Part shown: positions 18,863 through 27,854 of the stretch, one piece after another | How the letters are laid out: every line of letters starts with the position of its first letter | Numbering within the stretch: position 1 is the stretch's first letter | From: CAYMSF01 sp964392985 | GTDB taxonomy: Bacteria; Verrucomicrobiota; Lentisphaeria; Victivallales; Victivallaceae | Assembly: GCA_964392985.1 (NCBI GenBank) | Contig: CAYMSF010000006.1 | Coordinates: forward strand, 27,402-91,401 | Length of the DNA: 64,000 nucleotides | Direction: 5' to 3' | The notes under the pieces: model-generated | What the model saw: only the letters and a program-made list of their open reading frames with translations | Told to the model about the DNA's origin: nothing | Databases searched by the model: none | Program-made: the position numbers and the translations under genes

Positions 18863-19663
18863 TTAAAAGTTAATCACCTTTAAACTTGATTTTTCATTCT
18901 CAACTTTTCTACCGGTTGCAAGCGGATGTTTATCCATTATTTCGAGAAATTCGTGTGCCCACATATCCACAATTTCATGGAGGTTGCCGTATGCGGTGAA
19001 GTCTTGAATATTGATAATGGCGGCAGTCTGTTTTTCCCGGTCAGCAAAAGTTGCAACCACTTCTTTGGTCAAACTGTCGCGTATTTTTCCCTCAATCGCT
19101 ACTGATGACTGAATTGGACTGTCCGACGCTGATTCAGCGGCGGCACGCACTGGCGCTATTGCCAGCGCAATCAGGTTGAACGCTCCGGAGATCGGGGCTG
19201 CCAGATTTTTTGCTGCGCCAAGCACAGGTTTGCCGGGAACAATTTTAACCAGTGCCAGTTCCAGTATCAAGGTTTGTGGGCCTGGCTTGTCGACCAGTTT
19301 ATAGTTTTTACTTTGTTTTACCGCATTTTTAAAGGCATTGGCAGTGTATTCAGCAAAATCTTTTGTATCCTGGCTTTCCTTATCCAGCCAGGTTCTGACA
19401 TTGGCATTTTCCATCCATGAATTGTCGAGCTGGTCTTTAGTGAATACCGGAACGACCATGATGGAATTATAATTTGATGCTTTGAAGTCAGGACTTTTCC
19501 AGGCCTTCTGGAATGGGAGCAACTCGTATTTGGTCATTTTTTCCGGGTTTTTGATAAAGCCAGAAGGTTGTTCAGGTTCAGATTTACATCCAGCGAGTCC
19601 TGCAACTAATATCATCGCTAAACTTATTCCACTTGAAAATTTAACCAACCACTTTGTATTCAT
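18863..19663 (-). CDS. DUF3313-type lipoprotein
   Basis: 266 residues. The N-terminus has a lipoprotein signal with lipobox LAGC (Cys about 26). The following segment ('YELLPFQKAW', 'SIMVVPV') and the layout match the DUF3313 family of bacterial outer-membrane-associated lipoproteins, whose role is unknown. Divergent from the solute-binding protein gene at 19963 across about 300 bp. Confidence 0.7.
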   Translation of the reverse strand: MNTKWLVKFSSGISLAMILVAGLAGCKSEPEQPSGFIKNPEKMTKYELLPFQKAWKSPDFKASNYNSIMVVPVFTKDQLDNSWMENANVRTWLDKESQDTKDFAEYTANAFKNAVKQSKNYKLVDKPGPQTLILELALVKIVPGKPVLGAAKNLAAPISGAFNLIALAIAPVRAAAESASDSPIQSSVAIEGKIRDSLTKEVVATFADREKQTAAIINIQDFTAYGNLHEIVDMWAHEFLEIMDKHPLATGRKVENEKSSLKVINF

Positions 19664-19962
19664 AACCTGATCTCCTGATGAATTTAAAAAATCGCTTCAA
19701 TATTAATTGTCTGTCGACAAAAAACAATATATCGCTACATAATAAAAAATAAAGTGGCAATTAACGAGTCATTAAAAATAACATTTACGTCTTAACTATC
19801 ATTTCAACTTGTGTCCTGTATTTTATAATTTGTTTTTATATCCTGTCAACGTTACACAAGCGTCAATAAAAGATTCAGGATATTGTAAATTTGTATAATT
19901 ATTATATATTAATTCCTGTTTAGAACAAGACATTGCGTTTTACACAAACAGGCATTGGTATT
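19664..19962. promoter_or_regulatory. Divergent AT-rich intergenic region
   Basis: Lies between two divergent genes. On the + strand a possible promoter TTGTAA (19883-19888), 16 bp, TATATT (19905-19910) could serve the solute-binding/phosphatase pair. No small gene or RNA structure is recognised. Confidence 0.3.
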
Positions 19963-20988
19963 ATGACAGGAAAATTGAACGTTCTGGTATTATTGGCATT
20001 TGCATTGATTTTTTCTGCTATTCCGTTGCATGCCGCGGACGATACTGCAGTTTCTTTAAAAAAGGTAACACTTACCCCGCAATGGTTTCCCCAGGCCCAG
20101 TTTGCCGGTTATTATGTGGCAAAAGAGATGGGGCTCTACCGCAAATATGGTCTTGATGTCAATTTTTTATACAAGCCCCCGCAACGCCCGATTCTTTCCG
20201 TGCTGCAAGACCACAGCGCTGATTTTGTCACCGATTTTCTATCTTCCGGGATAAAACTGCGGGAACGCGGAGTGAAAATTGTTAATATCTGTCAGGTGTC
20301 ACAACGTTCCGCGCTCATATTTGTCGCCAAAAAAAAATCTGGCATAAATAAAATTGAGGATATAAACGGTCGCCGTCTGGGGTTATGGATGGTGGATTTT
20401 CGCGAAATTCCCCTTGCGATGCTGAACAAATACAGCATCAAAGCAGAGATTGTGCCGATAGTTTCCGGAATTGATTTGTTTCTTTGGGATGGTCTTGACG
20501 TTTTGACGGTTATGTCGTACAATGAATATCATCAGCTTATCGCCTCGGGTATAAATGAAGATGAACTGACCACTTTCTATTTTAATGATTATAACCTCGA
20601 CATCCCTGAGGATGGTATCTATTGCCTTCAGGAAACCTTTGAAAAAGATCCGGAAATGTGCCAAAACTTTGTTGTAGCCACCATAGAAGGCTGGAAAATC
20701 GCATTCGGCGACAAAAAAAAGGCATTGGAAATTGTCAGTAAATATTGCCGGGAACAACACATTCCATTCAATCTGGCACATCAAAAATGGATGTTGGACA
20801 AAATGGAAGAGCTCGTTATTGTTCCTGACCGCTATCCCGGTTTTTTGTCAGCAAAAGTTTATCAGGAAGCAACCAAAAAGATGCGTAGCGCCGGAATCAT
20901 TAATACGATTCCAGCTTATAATGATTTCTATAAGTATCTGATTAAAGGCAACATCGAGAACAGCAAGGAACAAAATGTTCAAGAATAG
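19963..20988 (+). CDS. NMT1/THI5-type periplasmic solute-binding protein
   Basis: 341 residues from the ATG at 19963. A TTG at 19933 is open in frame but less likely because it would extend the signal peptide. The signal peptide ends near PLHAA. The mature start 'LTPQWFPQAQFAGYYVAKEMGLYRKYGL' carries the features of the SsuA/THI5/NMT1 ligand-binding family, which binds thiamine precursors, sulfonates, nitrate or taurine-like ligands. No ABC permease or ATPase gene is adjacent. Instead the gene overlaps the following membrane phosphatase by 14 bp. It therefore probably works as a sensor subunit rather than a transporter component. Confidence 0.8.
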   Translation: MTGKLNVLVLLAFALIFSAIPLHAADDTAVSLKKVTLTPQWFPQAQFAGYYVAKEMGLYRKYGLDVNFLYKPPQRPILSVLQDHSADFVTDFLSSGIKLRERGVKIVNICQVSQRSALIFVAKKKSGINKIEDINGRRLGLWMVDFREIPLAMLNKYSIKAEIVPIVSGIDLFLWDGLDVLTVMSYNEYHQLIASGINEDELTTFYFNDYNLDIPEDGIYCLQETFEKDPEMCQNFVVATIEGWKIAFGDKKKALEIVSKYCREQHIPFNLAHQKWMLDKMEELVIVPDRYPGFLSAKVYQEATKKMRSAGIINTIPAYNDFYKYLIKGNIENSKEQNVQE

Positions 20989-22921
20989 AAGTCTGGCATT
21001 TAAACAGAGTTTTTACATACTGCTTTGCGTATTGCTTGTCGGCGGGGCTATTTTTGCCTATGCCGGTTTTTATGTCCGGGACTTAATGCTGAACAACATG
21101 AAAGTCAGCTTGCACTATCTTTCTGAAGCTGCGGTGAACAAACTTGACCAGATTTTCATTGAATCAATGCGGGTTGCACGGCAGATATCTATTCAGGTTG
21201 AAAATAGCGATTTATCCAAAGAACAGACCGAAAAAATATTGCGCACGACGATAGAGAGTTTAGTAAAGGATCGTCCGGAAATATATGGTATTTCTATCGC
21301 TTTCGCGCCGTATGCCTTTGCCGATAATGAAAAGTATCACATGCTGTATGCTTCCAAAAAAGAGTTACCGGTTAAGTTGGAATATTATGGCGGCAAGGAT
21401 TATGACTACTTTTTTTACGACTGGTACACTCTGCCCAAAGCGTTGGGGCACGCTTTATGGACTGAACCCTATTTTGATGACGTCGTAATGACAACCTACA
21501 GCGTACCATTTTATAAAACTGTCAATGGTAAAAAGCGTTTCATGGGGATAATAGGAGTTGATTTATCGCTATCATGGTTGCAGAAAAGTGTATCATCACT
21601 GAAACTTAACGATGGCGGTTATGCTTTTCTCATCTCCAAATTCGGCAGAATAATTACCCATCCCGATACAACGCGGATAATGAATGAAACAATTTTCACT
21701 TTGGCTGAAGAGCGTGACGACCAGTCTTTGCGTGACGTTGGACGTAATATGATTGCCGGAAAAAGTGGATTTGTGCCTTATCGCAAGCACTTAATCAGTC
21801 AAAGCAAAGCGTGGATGTACTACACTCCGTTGCAGTCAAATCAATGGTCAATGGCTATTGTGTTCCCGGAAAATGTCCTGTTCGCAACCCTCAGAGATGT
21901 GGAAAATCAGGTTTTGATATTGTTTGTTGCCGGAATGTTAATTCTGCTGCTGGTAATTGTTATGATTACTTTAAAAATCACCTTACCGTTGCGTATTCTG
22001 ACCCGTGCAGCCAAAGAAATTGGCGGCGGGAACTTTCATGCCACCCTGCCGGAAATCGTTTCCAATGATGAAATCGGCAAACTTGGTCTGGCTTTTTCAA
22101 ATATGCAGGTTGCGTTAGTCCGGCATATCAAGGAATTGCAGGAAACTACTGCTATCAAGGAGAAAATCGAAAGTGAACTGAAAATCGCCAAAGATATTCA
22201 GTTGGGAATATTGCCGCAATTACTGCCGCCATTCCCGGAATGCAAAGAGTTTTCAATTCATGCGGTGCTTAATTCCGCCAAAGCGGTTGGCGGCGACCTT
22301 TATGATTTCTTTTATCTGGATGAAGAACATCTTTGTCTGGTCATCGGTGATGTTTCCGGCAAGGGTGTGCCGGCGTCACTGTTTATGGCTGTAACTCAAA
22401 CGCTTCACCGCGGCATCGCTTTGAGTGGAATGAACAGCAGCGAAATCGTCAACAAGGTTAATAATTCATTGACGCATAATAATGACACGTCAATGTTTGT
22501 CACTTACTTTTTGAGTATTTTGAACGTTAATACCGGCGAATTGCAATACACTAATGCCGGACATAATCCACCATATATAATTCGTACTTCAGGACAACTG
22601 GAAAAAATTGCTGATCGCCATGGGCCACCGGTCGGGGTTACTGAAATTGATTACGGCTGGAGCACTGTAAAGCTTGGACCAGGCGATACCCTCGTACTAT
22701 ATACTGATGGAGTGACCGAAGCAATGAGCATATCCAATGAGGAATTCGGTGATCATCGTCTGCTCGAAGTGCTCGAACAGTGCTCGACTGAACCTGAGCC
22801 GGCAATTATCACTGCTGCAATTACGCAAAGCATAACCAAGTTTACTGTCGGGCAGGAACAGTCTGACGACATCACTGTCCTGGCGTTATACTATGTGTAT
22901 GGGCAGATTCCCTTACCATAA
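20975..22921 (+). CDS. Membrane sensor: Cache-like domain, HAMP, PP2C (SpoIIE/RsbU-like) phosphatase
   Basis: 648 residues. Transmembrane helices at about 12-32 and 311-332 enclose a periplasmic Cache-like sensor (about 35-300, with the 'YDWYTLPKA' type block). Then come HAMP (333-385), a short coiled coil, and a PP2C/SpoIIE phosphatase (about 410-645). The phosphatase has the metal-binding aspartates in GGDLYDF, IGDVSGKG, YTDGVTEA and SDDIT. Such enzymes dephosphorylate STAS-domain anti-anti-sigma factors and so release sigma factors in response to a signal. The start overlaps the solute-binding gene. The STAS protein at 26028-26366 is a possible substrate, though other copies may exist elsewhere. 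Confidence 0.85.
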   Translation: MFKNRSLAFKQSFYILLCVLLVGGAIFAYAGFYVRDLMLNNMKVSLHYLSEAAVNKLDQIFIESMRVARQISIQVENSDLSKEQTEKILRTTIESLVKDRPEIYGISIAFAPYAFADNEKYHMLYASKKELPVKLEYYGGKDYDYFFYDWYTLPKALGHALWTEPYFDDVVMTTYSVPFYKTVNGKKRFMGIIGVDLSLSWLQKSVSSLKLNDGGYAFLISKFGRIITHPDTTRIMNETIFTLAEERDDQSLRDVGRNMIAGKSGFVPYRKHLISQSKAWMYYTPLQSNQWSMAIVFPENVLFATLRDVENQVLILFVAGMLILLLVIVMITLKITLPLRILTRAAKEIGGGNFHATLPEIVSNDEIGKLGLAFSNMQVALVRHIKELQETTAIKEKIESELKIAKDIQLGILPQLLPPFPECKEFSIHAVLNSAKAVGGDLYDFFYLDEEHLCLVIGDVSGKGVPASLFMAVTQTLHRGIALSGMNSSEIVNKVNNSLTHNNDTSMFVTYFLSILNVNTGELQYTNAGHNPPYIIRTSGQLEKIADRHGPPVGVTEIDYGWSTVKLGPGDTLVLYTDGVTEAMSISNEEFGDHRLLEVLEQCSTEPEPAIITAAITQSITKFTVGQEQSDDITVLALYYVYGQIPLP

Positions 22922-23002
22922 TAATCCTGCGGTTGGAACTGAATCACAAACCGGCTTTTTTGTCCGGGTATGAGTTTTCAATGATAAATTTAATCGGCGG
23001 TC

Positions 23003-23031
23003 TTTAAAAAGAATCTGATTTGTGCTATATT
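23003..23031 (+). promoter_or_regulatory. Possible promoter of leuCD
   Basis: TTTAAA (23003-23008), 17-bp spacer, TATATT (23026-23031), 45 bp before the leuC start. Each box matches the consensus at four or five positions. No leader peptide or T-box was recognised. Confidence 0.35.
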
Positions 23032-23076
23032 AAACAGTTTATTTTAACTATTTTAACTTTTCAGGAGCTCTGAAAA

Positions 23077-24378
23077 ATGGGAATGACGATTACAGAAAAA
23101 ATATTGGCGCATGCGTCCGGTAAAAAGGCTGTCAGCCCCGGTGACAATATCTGGGTGAATGCGGATGTTTTAATGACTCACGACGTTTGCGGACCAGGTA
23201 CCATCGGTGTGTTCAAACGCGAATTTGGCGAAAATGCAAAAGTATGGAATAAAAAGGGAATAACGATTATCCCCGATCACTATATTTTCACCAGTGATGA
23301 AAAGTGTCATCGTAATGTCGATGCTTTGCGCGAATTTGTGAAAGAACAGAAACTGCCGTATTTCTACGATCCGGGTGCGGAATCTTATTCCGGCGTCTGC
23401 CATGTGACTTTGCCGGAAAAAGGTCATTGCCGCCCTGGCGAGGTACTATTCGGTACTGATTCCCACACCTGTACGCATGGCGCGCTGGGGCTCTTCGCAA
23501 CTGGTATCGGTAATACCGATGCCGGTTTTGTGATGGGGACAGGCAAGCTGTTAATCAAAGTGCCGCAATCTATTAAATTTGTAATCGACGGCGAATTGCC
23601 CAAAGGCGTCACCGCCAAAGATGTTATCCTGAAAATTATTGGTGATTTAGGTGTTGACGGCGCTACTTACTGCGCGATGGAGTTCGCCGGTTCCACTATT
23701 GAGAATATGGGTATTGAAGAACGTATGACCATCTGCAATATGGCTATCGAAGCCGGCGGTAAGAATGGAATCATCGCTCCGGACGAGAAGACCATCAATT
23801 ATGTGAAAACTAAAACCGATAAAAAATTTAAACTCTTTTACAGTGATGATGATGCCGGATATCTGGCAGTCAAGAAGTATAAAGCGGAAAAATTTGTGCC
23901 GGTTGTGGCGTTGCCGTTTTCTCCTGACAATGTCAAGTCTGCGAAAGCGTCGGCAAAGGTTAAAATCGACCGTGCCTATATCGGCAGTTGTACCGGCGGT
24001 AAAATCACTGACTTTGTTTTCGCTGCTGAAATATTAAACGGTCGCAAAGTTGTAGTTGATACTTTTCTGGTGCCGGCAACCGTAGAAGTTGAGGCTGCGC
24101 TTAAACTGGTAAAAATCGGACGCAAATCATTGCTGAAGATTTTTAAAGATGCCGGATGTCTGCCACCCGCCCCGCCGTCCTGTGCGGCATGTTTAGGCGG
24201 ACCGGTTGATACTTTCGGACGTTGCAACAACGGTGAAGTCTGCATCAGCACCACCAACCGTAATTTCCCCGGTAGAATGGGTTCCAAGGATTCGCAGACA
24301 ATATTAGCGTCGCCCTATACGGCGGCAGCATCAGCGTTGACCGGTCACGTCACCGATCCACGTGAATATTTGAAATGA
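23077..24378 (+). CDS. leuC: 3-isopropylmalate dehydratase large subunit (LeuC/homoaconitase type)
   Basis: 433 residues with AGGAG 9 bases before the ATG. Aconitase-superfamily large subunit with 4Fe-4S ligands Cys305 (GSCTGG), Cys369 and Cys372 (SCAACLGG), and the substrate-binding block GTDSHTCTHGALG. The length of about 430 residues is that of the archaeal-type LeuC/homoaconitase group rather than the longer enterobacterial LeuC. It isomerises 2-isopropylmalate to 3-isopropylmalate in leucine synthesis, together with LeuD encoded 10 bp downstream. A homologous substrate such as citramalate is possible. Confidence 0.9.
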   Translation: MGMTITEKILAHASGKKAVSPGDNIWVNADVLMTHDVCGPGTIGVFKREFGENAKVWNKKGITIIPDHYIFTSDEKCHRNVDALREFVKEQKLPYFYDPGAESYSGVCHVTLPEKGHCRPGEVLFGTDSHTCTHGALGLFATGIGNTDAGFVMGTGKLLIKVPQSIKFVIDGELPKGVTAKDVILKIIGDLGVDGATYCAMEFAGSTIENMGIEERMTICNMAIEAGGKNGIIAPDEKTINYVKTKTDKKFKLFYSDDDAGYLAVKKYKAEKFVPVVALPFSPDNVKSAKASAKVKIDRAYIGSCTGGKITDFVFAAEILNGRKVVVDTFLVPATVEVEAALKLVKIGRKSLLKIFKDAGCLPPAPPSCAACLGGPVDTFGRCNNGEVCISTTNRNFPGRMGSKDSQTILASPYTAAASALTGHVTDPREYLK

Positions 24379-24388
24379 GGCAATAACT

Positions 24389-24937
24389 ATGGCAAAGAAA
24401 AATATCATTAAAGGCAAGGTCTTCATCGCCGGCGATAACATTGATACTGACCAGATTATTCCTGCGCAGTATCTCAACCTCGTCCCGACGATCAAAGAAG
24501 AGTATGAAAAGCTCGGCAGTTACGCCATGTGCGGCTTGCCGGATGCTCACAAAACCAGATACATCAGCAAGGGTAAAAGCAAGACTGAATACCCCATCAT
24601 TATCGCTGGCAATAATTTTGGTTGCGGTTCCAGCCGTGAACATGCCCCCATCAGCCTCGGCGCTGCCGGATGCAAAGCGGTAATCGCCAAATCATTTGCC
24701 CGTATTTTCTTCCGTAATTGTATTGCTACTGGTGAAGTTTATCCGGTGGAAATCAATGACGATTTGAATCAACTGCTTAAAACCGGCGACGAAATCGAAA
24801 TCGATCTTGACCACAAGACGATAAAGGTGAGCAAAACCGGACGTACTTATTCCACCCGTGATCTTGGTGCAGTAAAGGAAGTTATTGATGCCGGTGGCAT
24901 TTTTAACTTCGCCAGAAATTCCGGTATGATCAAGTAA
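24389..24937 (+). CDS. leuD: 3-isopropylmalate dehydratase small subunit
   Basis: 182 residues. The swivel-domain protein of the aconitase superfamily, with DTDQIIPAQYL near the N-terminus and NNFGCGSSREHAP in the centre, both diagnostic. It pairs with LeuC to complete the active site. The two genes are 10 bp apart and share a terminator downstream. leuA and leuB are not in this window. Confidence 0.92.
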   Translation: MAKKNIIKGKVFIAGDNIDTDQIIPAQYLNLVPTIKEEYEKLGSYAMCGLPDAHKTRYISKGKSKTEYPIIIAGNNFGCGSSREHAPISLGAAGCKAVIAKSFARIFFRNCIATGEVYPVEINDDLNQLLKTGDEIEIDLDHKTIKVSKTGRTYSTRDLGAVKEVIDAGGIFNFARNSGMIK

Positions 24938-24978
24938 TTGTCTGTTTTCTGCCACTTTGAGCATGCAACAAATTGTTT

Positions 24979-25009
24979 CGGCGGTATTGTTTAAATACCG
25001 CCGTTTTTT
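24979..25009 (+). terminator. Rho-independent terminator after leuD
   Basis: A perfect 10-bp stem CGGCGGTATT/AATACCGCCG, a 5-nt loop and six T residues. A textbook terminator ending the leuCD unit. Confidence 0.9.
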
Positions 25010-25081
25010 GTTTCAAGTACTGTTGCAAATGAATTTTTCACGGTTGTATTTTAAAGCTCTTTACGAAACGGGGAGGGGGGA

Positions 25082-25945
25082 ATGGATTGGAGCGTAATTC
25101 TTATAATTGCTTTGCTGTGCGGCATTACTCTTCTCGTTATTGTTATTGCGCTGCACAAATCCACAGAAACATCAACCGAAACAACATTTACCCGGGATTG
25201 GATTGAAATTCTGCAGGAAAAATCTGCATTATACCGGATTCTGCCGGAACAATACAAGCCGGAATTACATTCCTTAATCAGTAAATTTATCAGCAGTAAA
25301 ACCTTTGAAGGTTGTGCCGGCCTGGTCATTACTGATGAAATCCGGTTGATTATTGCAATGAACGCCGCCGTGTTGCTGTTGAACAAAACATTCGACTGTT
25401 ATCCATTGTTGCACTCTGTCCTTGTCTATCCGTCAGCATTTTATGCCGAAGATATCGATTTGTATGATAATCAGTGTGTCCGTGGCGGATTCAGTGAAAA
25501 GGTCGGTGAATCATGGCAGAATGGCGATGTTATTCTTGCCTGGGATGCGGTAAGTGAAGAGAGTCGCCGTATCCGTTTGGGACGTAATTCCGCTATTCAC
25601 GAATTTGCGCATCAACTTGATCAGGATAATGGCGCGGCTGATGGCATTCCGGTTATTCGCGACCGCCGGGCATGGTTGGAATGGCGAAAAATATTTCAAT
25701 TTGAACTGAAGAAATTCCGGCGTAACAGCGCTGCGGGAATTCCTGACGTTTTGGATGAATATGGCGCTGTTGATGAAGCGGAGTTTTTTGCCGTGGCTTC
25801 TGAAACATTTTTCTCACTGCCGGCGGAATTGGCGCAACGCCATCCCCGACTCTATCGCGAATTAAAACATTTCTATCAGTTAGACCCGCGGCGATGGTAT
25901 AAAACAGGAACTTATCGTTGCGTACCGGCGTTCCGCCGGAATTAA
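25082..25945 (+). CDS. MtfA-like (M90) zinc-dependent peptidase with N-terminal membrane anchor
   Basis: 287 residues. An N-terminal hydrophobic helix (about 4-22) is followed by a domain with the zinc-binding motif HEFAH at 173-177 in the context AIHEFAHQLDQDNG. This is the signature of the MtfA/peptidase M90 family. A second conserved acidic block ('AEFFAVASETFF') follows as in the family. E. coli MtfA binds the Mlc repressor and has aminopeptidase activity, but it lacks a membrane anchor, so the role here may differ. The start follows a GGGAGGGG ribosome binding site. Convergent with the STAS gene. Confidence 0.82.
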   Translation: MDWSVILIIALLCGITLLVIVIALHKSTETSTETTFTRDWIEILQEKSALYRILPEQYKPELHSLISKFISSKTFEGCAGLVITDEIRLIIAMNAAVLLLNKTFDCYPLLHSVLVYPSAFYAEDIDLYDNQCVRGGFSEKVGESWQNGDVILAWDAVSEESRRIRLGRNSAIHEFAHQLDQDNGAADGIPVIRDRRAWLEWRKIFQFELKKFRRNSAAGIPDVLDEYGAVDEAEFFAVASETFFSLPAELAQRHPRLYRELKHFYQLDPRRWYKTGTYRCVPAFRRN

Positions 25946-25975
25946 TACGGTTGAGTCTGGGATAATCTACTAAAT

Positions 25976-26005
25976 AAAAAAGGACAAGCACGAGGTCTTG
26001 TCCTT
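25976..26005 (-). terminator. Terminator of the STAS gene
   Basis: A 9-bp perfect stem AAGGACAAG/CTTGTCCTT with an 8-nt loop. On the - strand it is followed by a run of T (25976-25980 on the + strand is A). It lies between convergent genes and may also slow transcription from the + strand. Confidence 0.7.
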
Positions 26006-26027
26006 AATAATCAAATTCAGGGATTTA

Positions 26028-26366
26028 TTATGCCCGCAACGATTGTCCTGCTTCTTCGGTACTTTTAAAAATCTTGAAGATTGAAGAGAATCCGCTGATT
26101 TCAAACACTTCAGTAACGTTTGGCAGCAGATTGCACAATACCACTTTGCCGCCCTTCTGTTGAATGCGCTTGGCGACAACGAGCAGTACTCTGAGGCCGG
26201 CGCTGCTGATATATTCGAGTTGGGAAAGATCAATTAATAATTTGTCATTCCCGGCGTCAAGTACCTTGCCGAATTCCCTGTCCGCGTCAATCGAGGAAAC
26301 TGCGTCAAGACGTCCGACAATGTTTAAAATAACTATACCATCTTGTGCTTGTTGCAAAATATTCAT
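26028..26366 (-). CDS. STAS-domain anti-sigma factor antagonist
   Basis: 112 residues, a single STAS domain. The segment EYISSAGLRVLL (51-62) corresponds to the loop of SpoIIAA/RsbV that carries the phosphorylated serine. Ser54 and Ser55 are present. Unphosphorylated proteins of this family bind an anti-sigma kinase and free its sigma factor. No anti-sigma kinase or sigma gene is adjacent. The RsbU-like phosphatase 3 kb upstream could act on it. Confidence 0.88.
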   Translation of the reverse strand: MNILQQAQDGIVILNIVGRLDAVSSIDADREFGKVLDAGNDKLLIDLSQLEYISSAGLRVLLVVAKRIQQKGGKVVLCNLLPNVTEVFEISGFSSIFKIFKSTEEAGQSLRA

Positions 26367-26605
26367 ATCTCAGGCTCTCAAGTTAATTGTTTGTGGTTGT
26401 TATAAAATAAAACTGTATAAACTGTGTAATTAAGCTGTTTAAATTTTTTGCATACCGCAAAATAAAACAGCTATGAAAACTATACCCATACTGCTCAATT
26501 TTACAGAAGCCACGTTAGCATAAAATGCATCACTGCAGTTTAATAATAACCTTTAAAAATAAAAATGCAATTAAAAAACAACATTTTGCATGGAAACTTC
26601 AATAA

Positions 26606-27010
26606 TCATGCCGTAGTTGTGTCACAACAGGCACTGCAGAGCTCGTCGGAAGGTTTTATCAGTCGTCCTTCCCTGTTGACACAAGCCAGAACTACATATC
26701 CGCGAGCAAGCAATGTTTCGCCACGCAAAACTTCAGAAGCTATTTTCATCCGCACCCCTTTAATCTCTTCAACATTACTGGTGAAAGTAAGGAGTTCATC
26801 ATAATGCGCCGGGGAAACATATTTGCAATATGCTTCTGATACGGGGAGGAATAAACCATCCTTTTCCAGTTTGCTGTAAGGTACGCCGGCATCACGGAGC
26901 ATTTCAGTCCTGCTGCGCTCGAAATAGACGAGATAATTGGCATAGTAGACCACGCCCATCTGATCGGTATCAGCATAAGGAACGCGGTATTGCATACGAT
27001 GAATTTTCAT
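26606..27010 (-). CDS. ybgC: YbgC-type acyl-CoA thioesterase (hotdog fold)
   Basis: 134 residues, a single 4HBT hotdog domain. The N-terminal YADTDQMGVVYYANYL (12-27) includes Asp16, the catalytic aspartate of this family, and the following FERSRTEMLR is also typical. YbgC enzymes hydrolyse short-chain or phospholipid-linked acyl-CoA thioesters. In proteobacteria they are linked to the Tol-Pal system, but here the partner is cmk. Its start overlaps the cmk stop by 4 bp, so the two are translationally coupled. Confidence 0.85.
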   Translation of the reverse strand: MKIHRMQYRVPYADTDQMGVVYYANYLVYFERSRTEMLRDAGVPYSKLEKDGLFLPVSEAYCKYVSPAHYDELLTFTSNVEEIKGVRMKIASEVLRGETLLARGYVVLACVNREGRLIKPSDELCSACCDTTTA

Positions 27011-27666
27011 TTTACTGCCTCCAGTATGGTAGTTACGACGTTATCAATGCTTTTACCGGTCGTATCAATTAATGTTGCATCCGGCGCGCAACGCAGTGGC
27101 GCTATTTCCCGACTGGAATCCAACCGGTCACGTTCGGCAATTGCTTTCGCTACAGATTCAATCGTGGCGCCGTCGGCGTTTTCCCCGTCTTGAGCCAAAC
27201 GGCGTCTGGCGCGCTCTTCCGGTGTGGCAGTAATGAAAAACTTGTGCCTGGCATCCGGGAATATGACTGTACCGATATCTCTGCCTTCCATAACAATCCG
27301 CCCGGTTCGGGCAAACTGCCGTTGGCGTTCAACCAGCCATGTCCGTACTACCGGCATGGCTGCGATATTACTGACAGCCGCAGCCACCTCAGGAGAACGA
27401 AGTTTATCGCCGGGAGCGATGCCATTTATCATAATTTTAAAATCGCCGGCGCTGTCTTTGACATATTCCAGTGACAATGAATGGAGTAACCCGGCAATGG
27501 CGTGCTGTTCGAGTGGAGTCTGCTGCTGGAGTGCGTATAACGTTACTGCCCGGTACATATTGCCGGTGTTTATATAAGGAATGCTGAGCCGGTGTGCAAT
27601 CAATCTGGCAACAGTGCTTTTGCCGGAAGCTGCCGGACCATCAATTGCTATTACTTCAGAAGCCAT
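27007..27666 (-). CDS. cmk: Cytidylate kinase
   Basis: 219 residues. P-loop GPAASGKST at 10-18, the substrate block YINTGNMYRAV, and the EGRDIGTVIFPDA motif are characteristic of bacterial CMP/dCMP kinase. It phosphorylates CMP and dCMP with ATP in pyrimidine metabolism. It is encoded 188 bp after secY on the same strand and overlaps the thioesterase gene that follows. Confidence 0.93.
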   Translation of the reverse strand: MASEVIAIDGPAASGKSTVARLIAHRLSIPYINTGNMYRAVTLYALQQQTPLEQHAIAGLLHSLSLEYVKDSAGDFKIMINGIAPGDKLRSPEVAAAVSNIAAMPVVRTWLVERQRQFARTGRIVMEGRDIGTVIFPDARHKFFITATPEERARRRLAQDGENADGATIESVAKAIAERDRLDSSREIAPLRCAPDATLIDTTGKSIDNVVTTILEAVK

Positions 27667-27854
27667 TAAACTAATCCAGTAGAATTATATTTAACAAGGG
27701 TTAAAAGTTAAAATAGACTGCAAGGAATTCGGGAATTGGCTTTCATTCTGAAACATTGCTGACAACAGAGCACCTGAGGCGTTCAAAGATTGCAACATTG
27801 ACTGAAAAGAGCATAACCCGCTGTCATGCCCGCATAATATCTGCGCTGCAAATA

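Noticed and set aside
22925..22965. Possible terminator after the phosphatase gene
   Set aside because: Only a 5-bp stem (CGGTT/AACCG) before the T-run; too weak to list.
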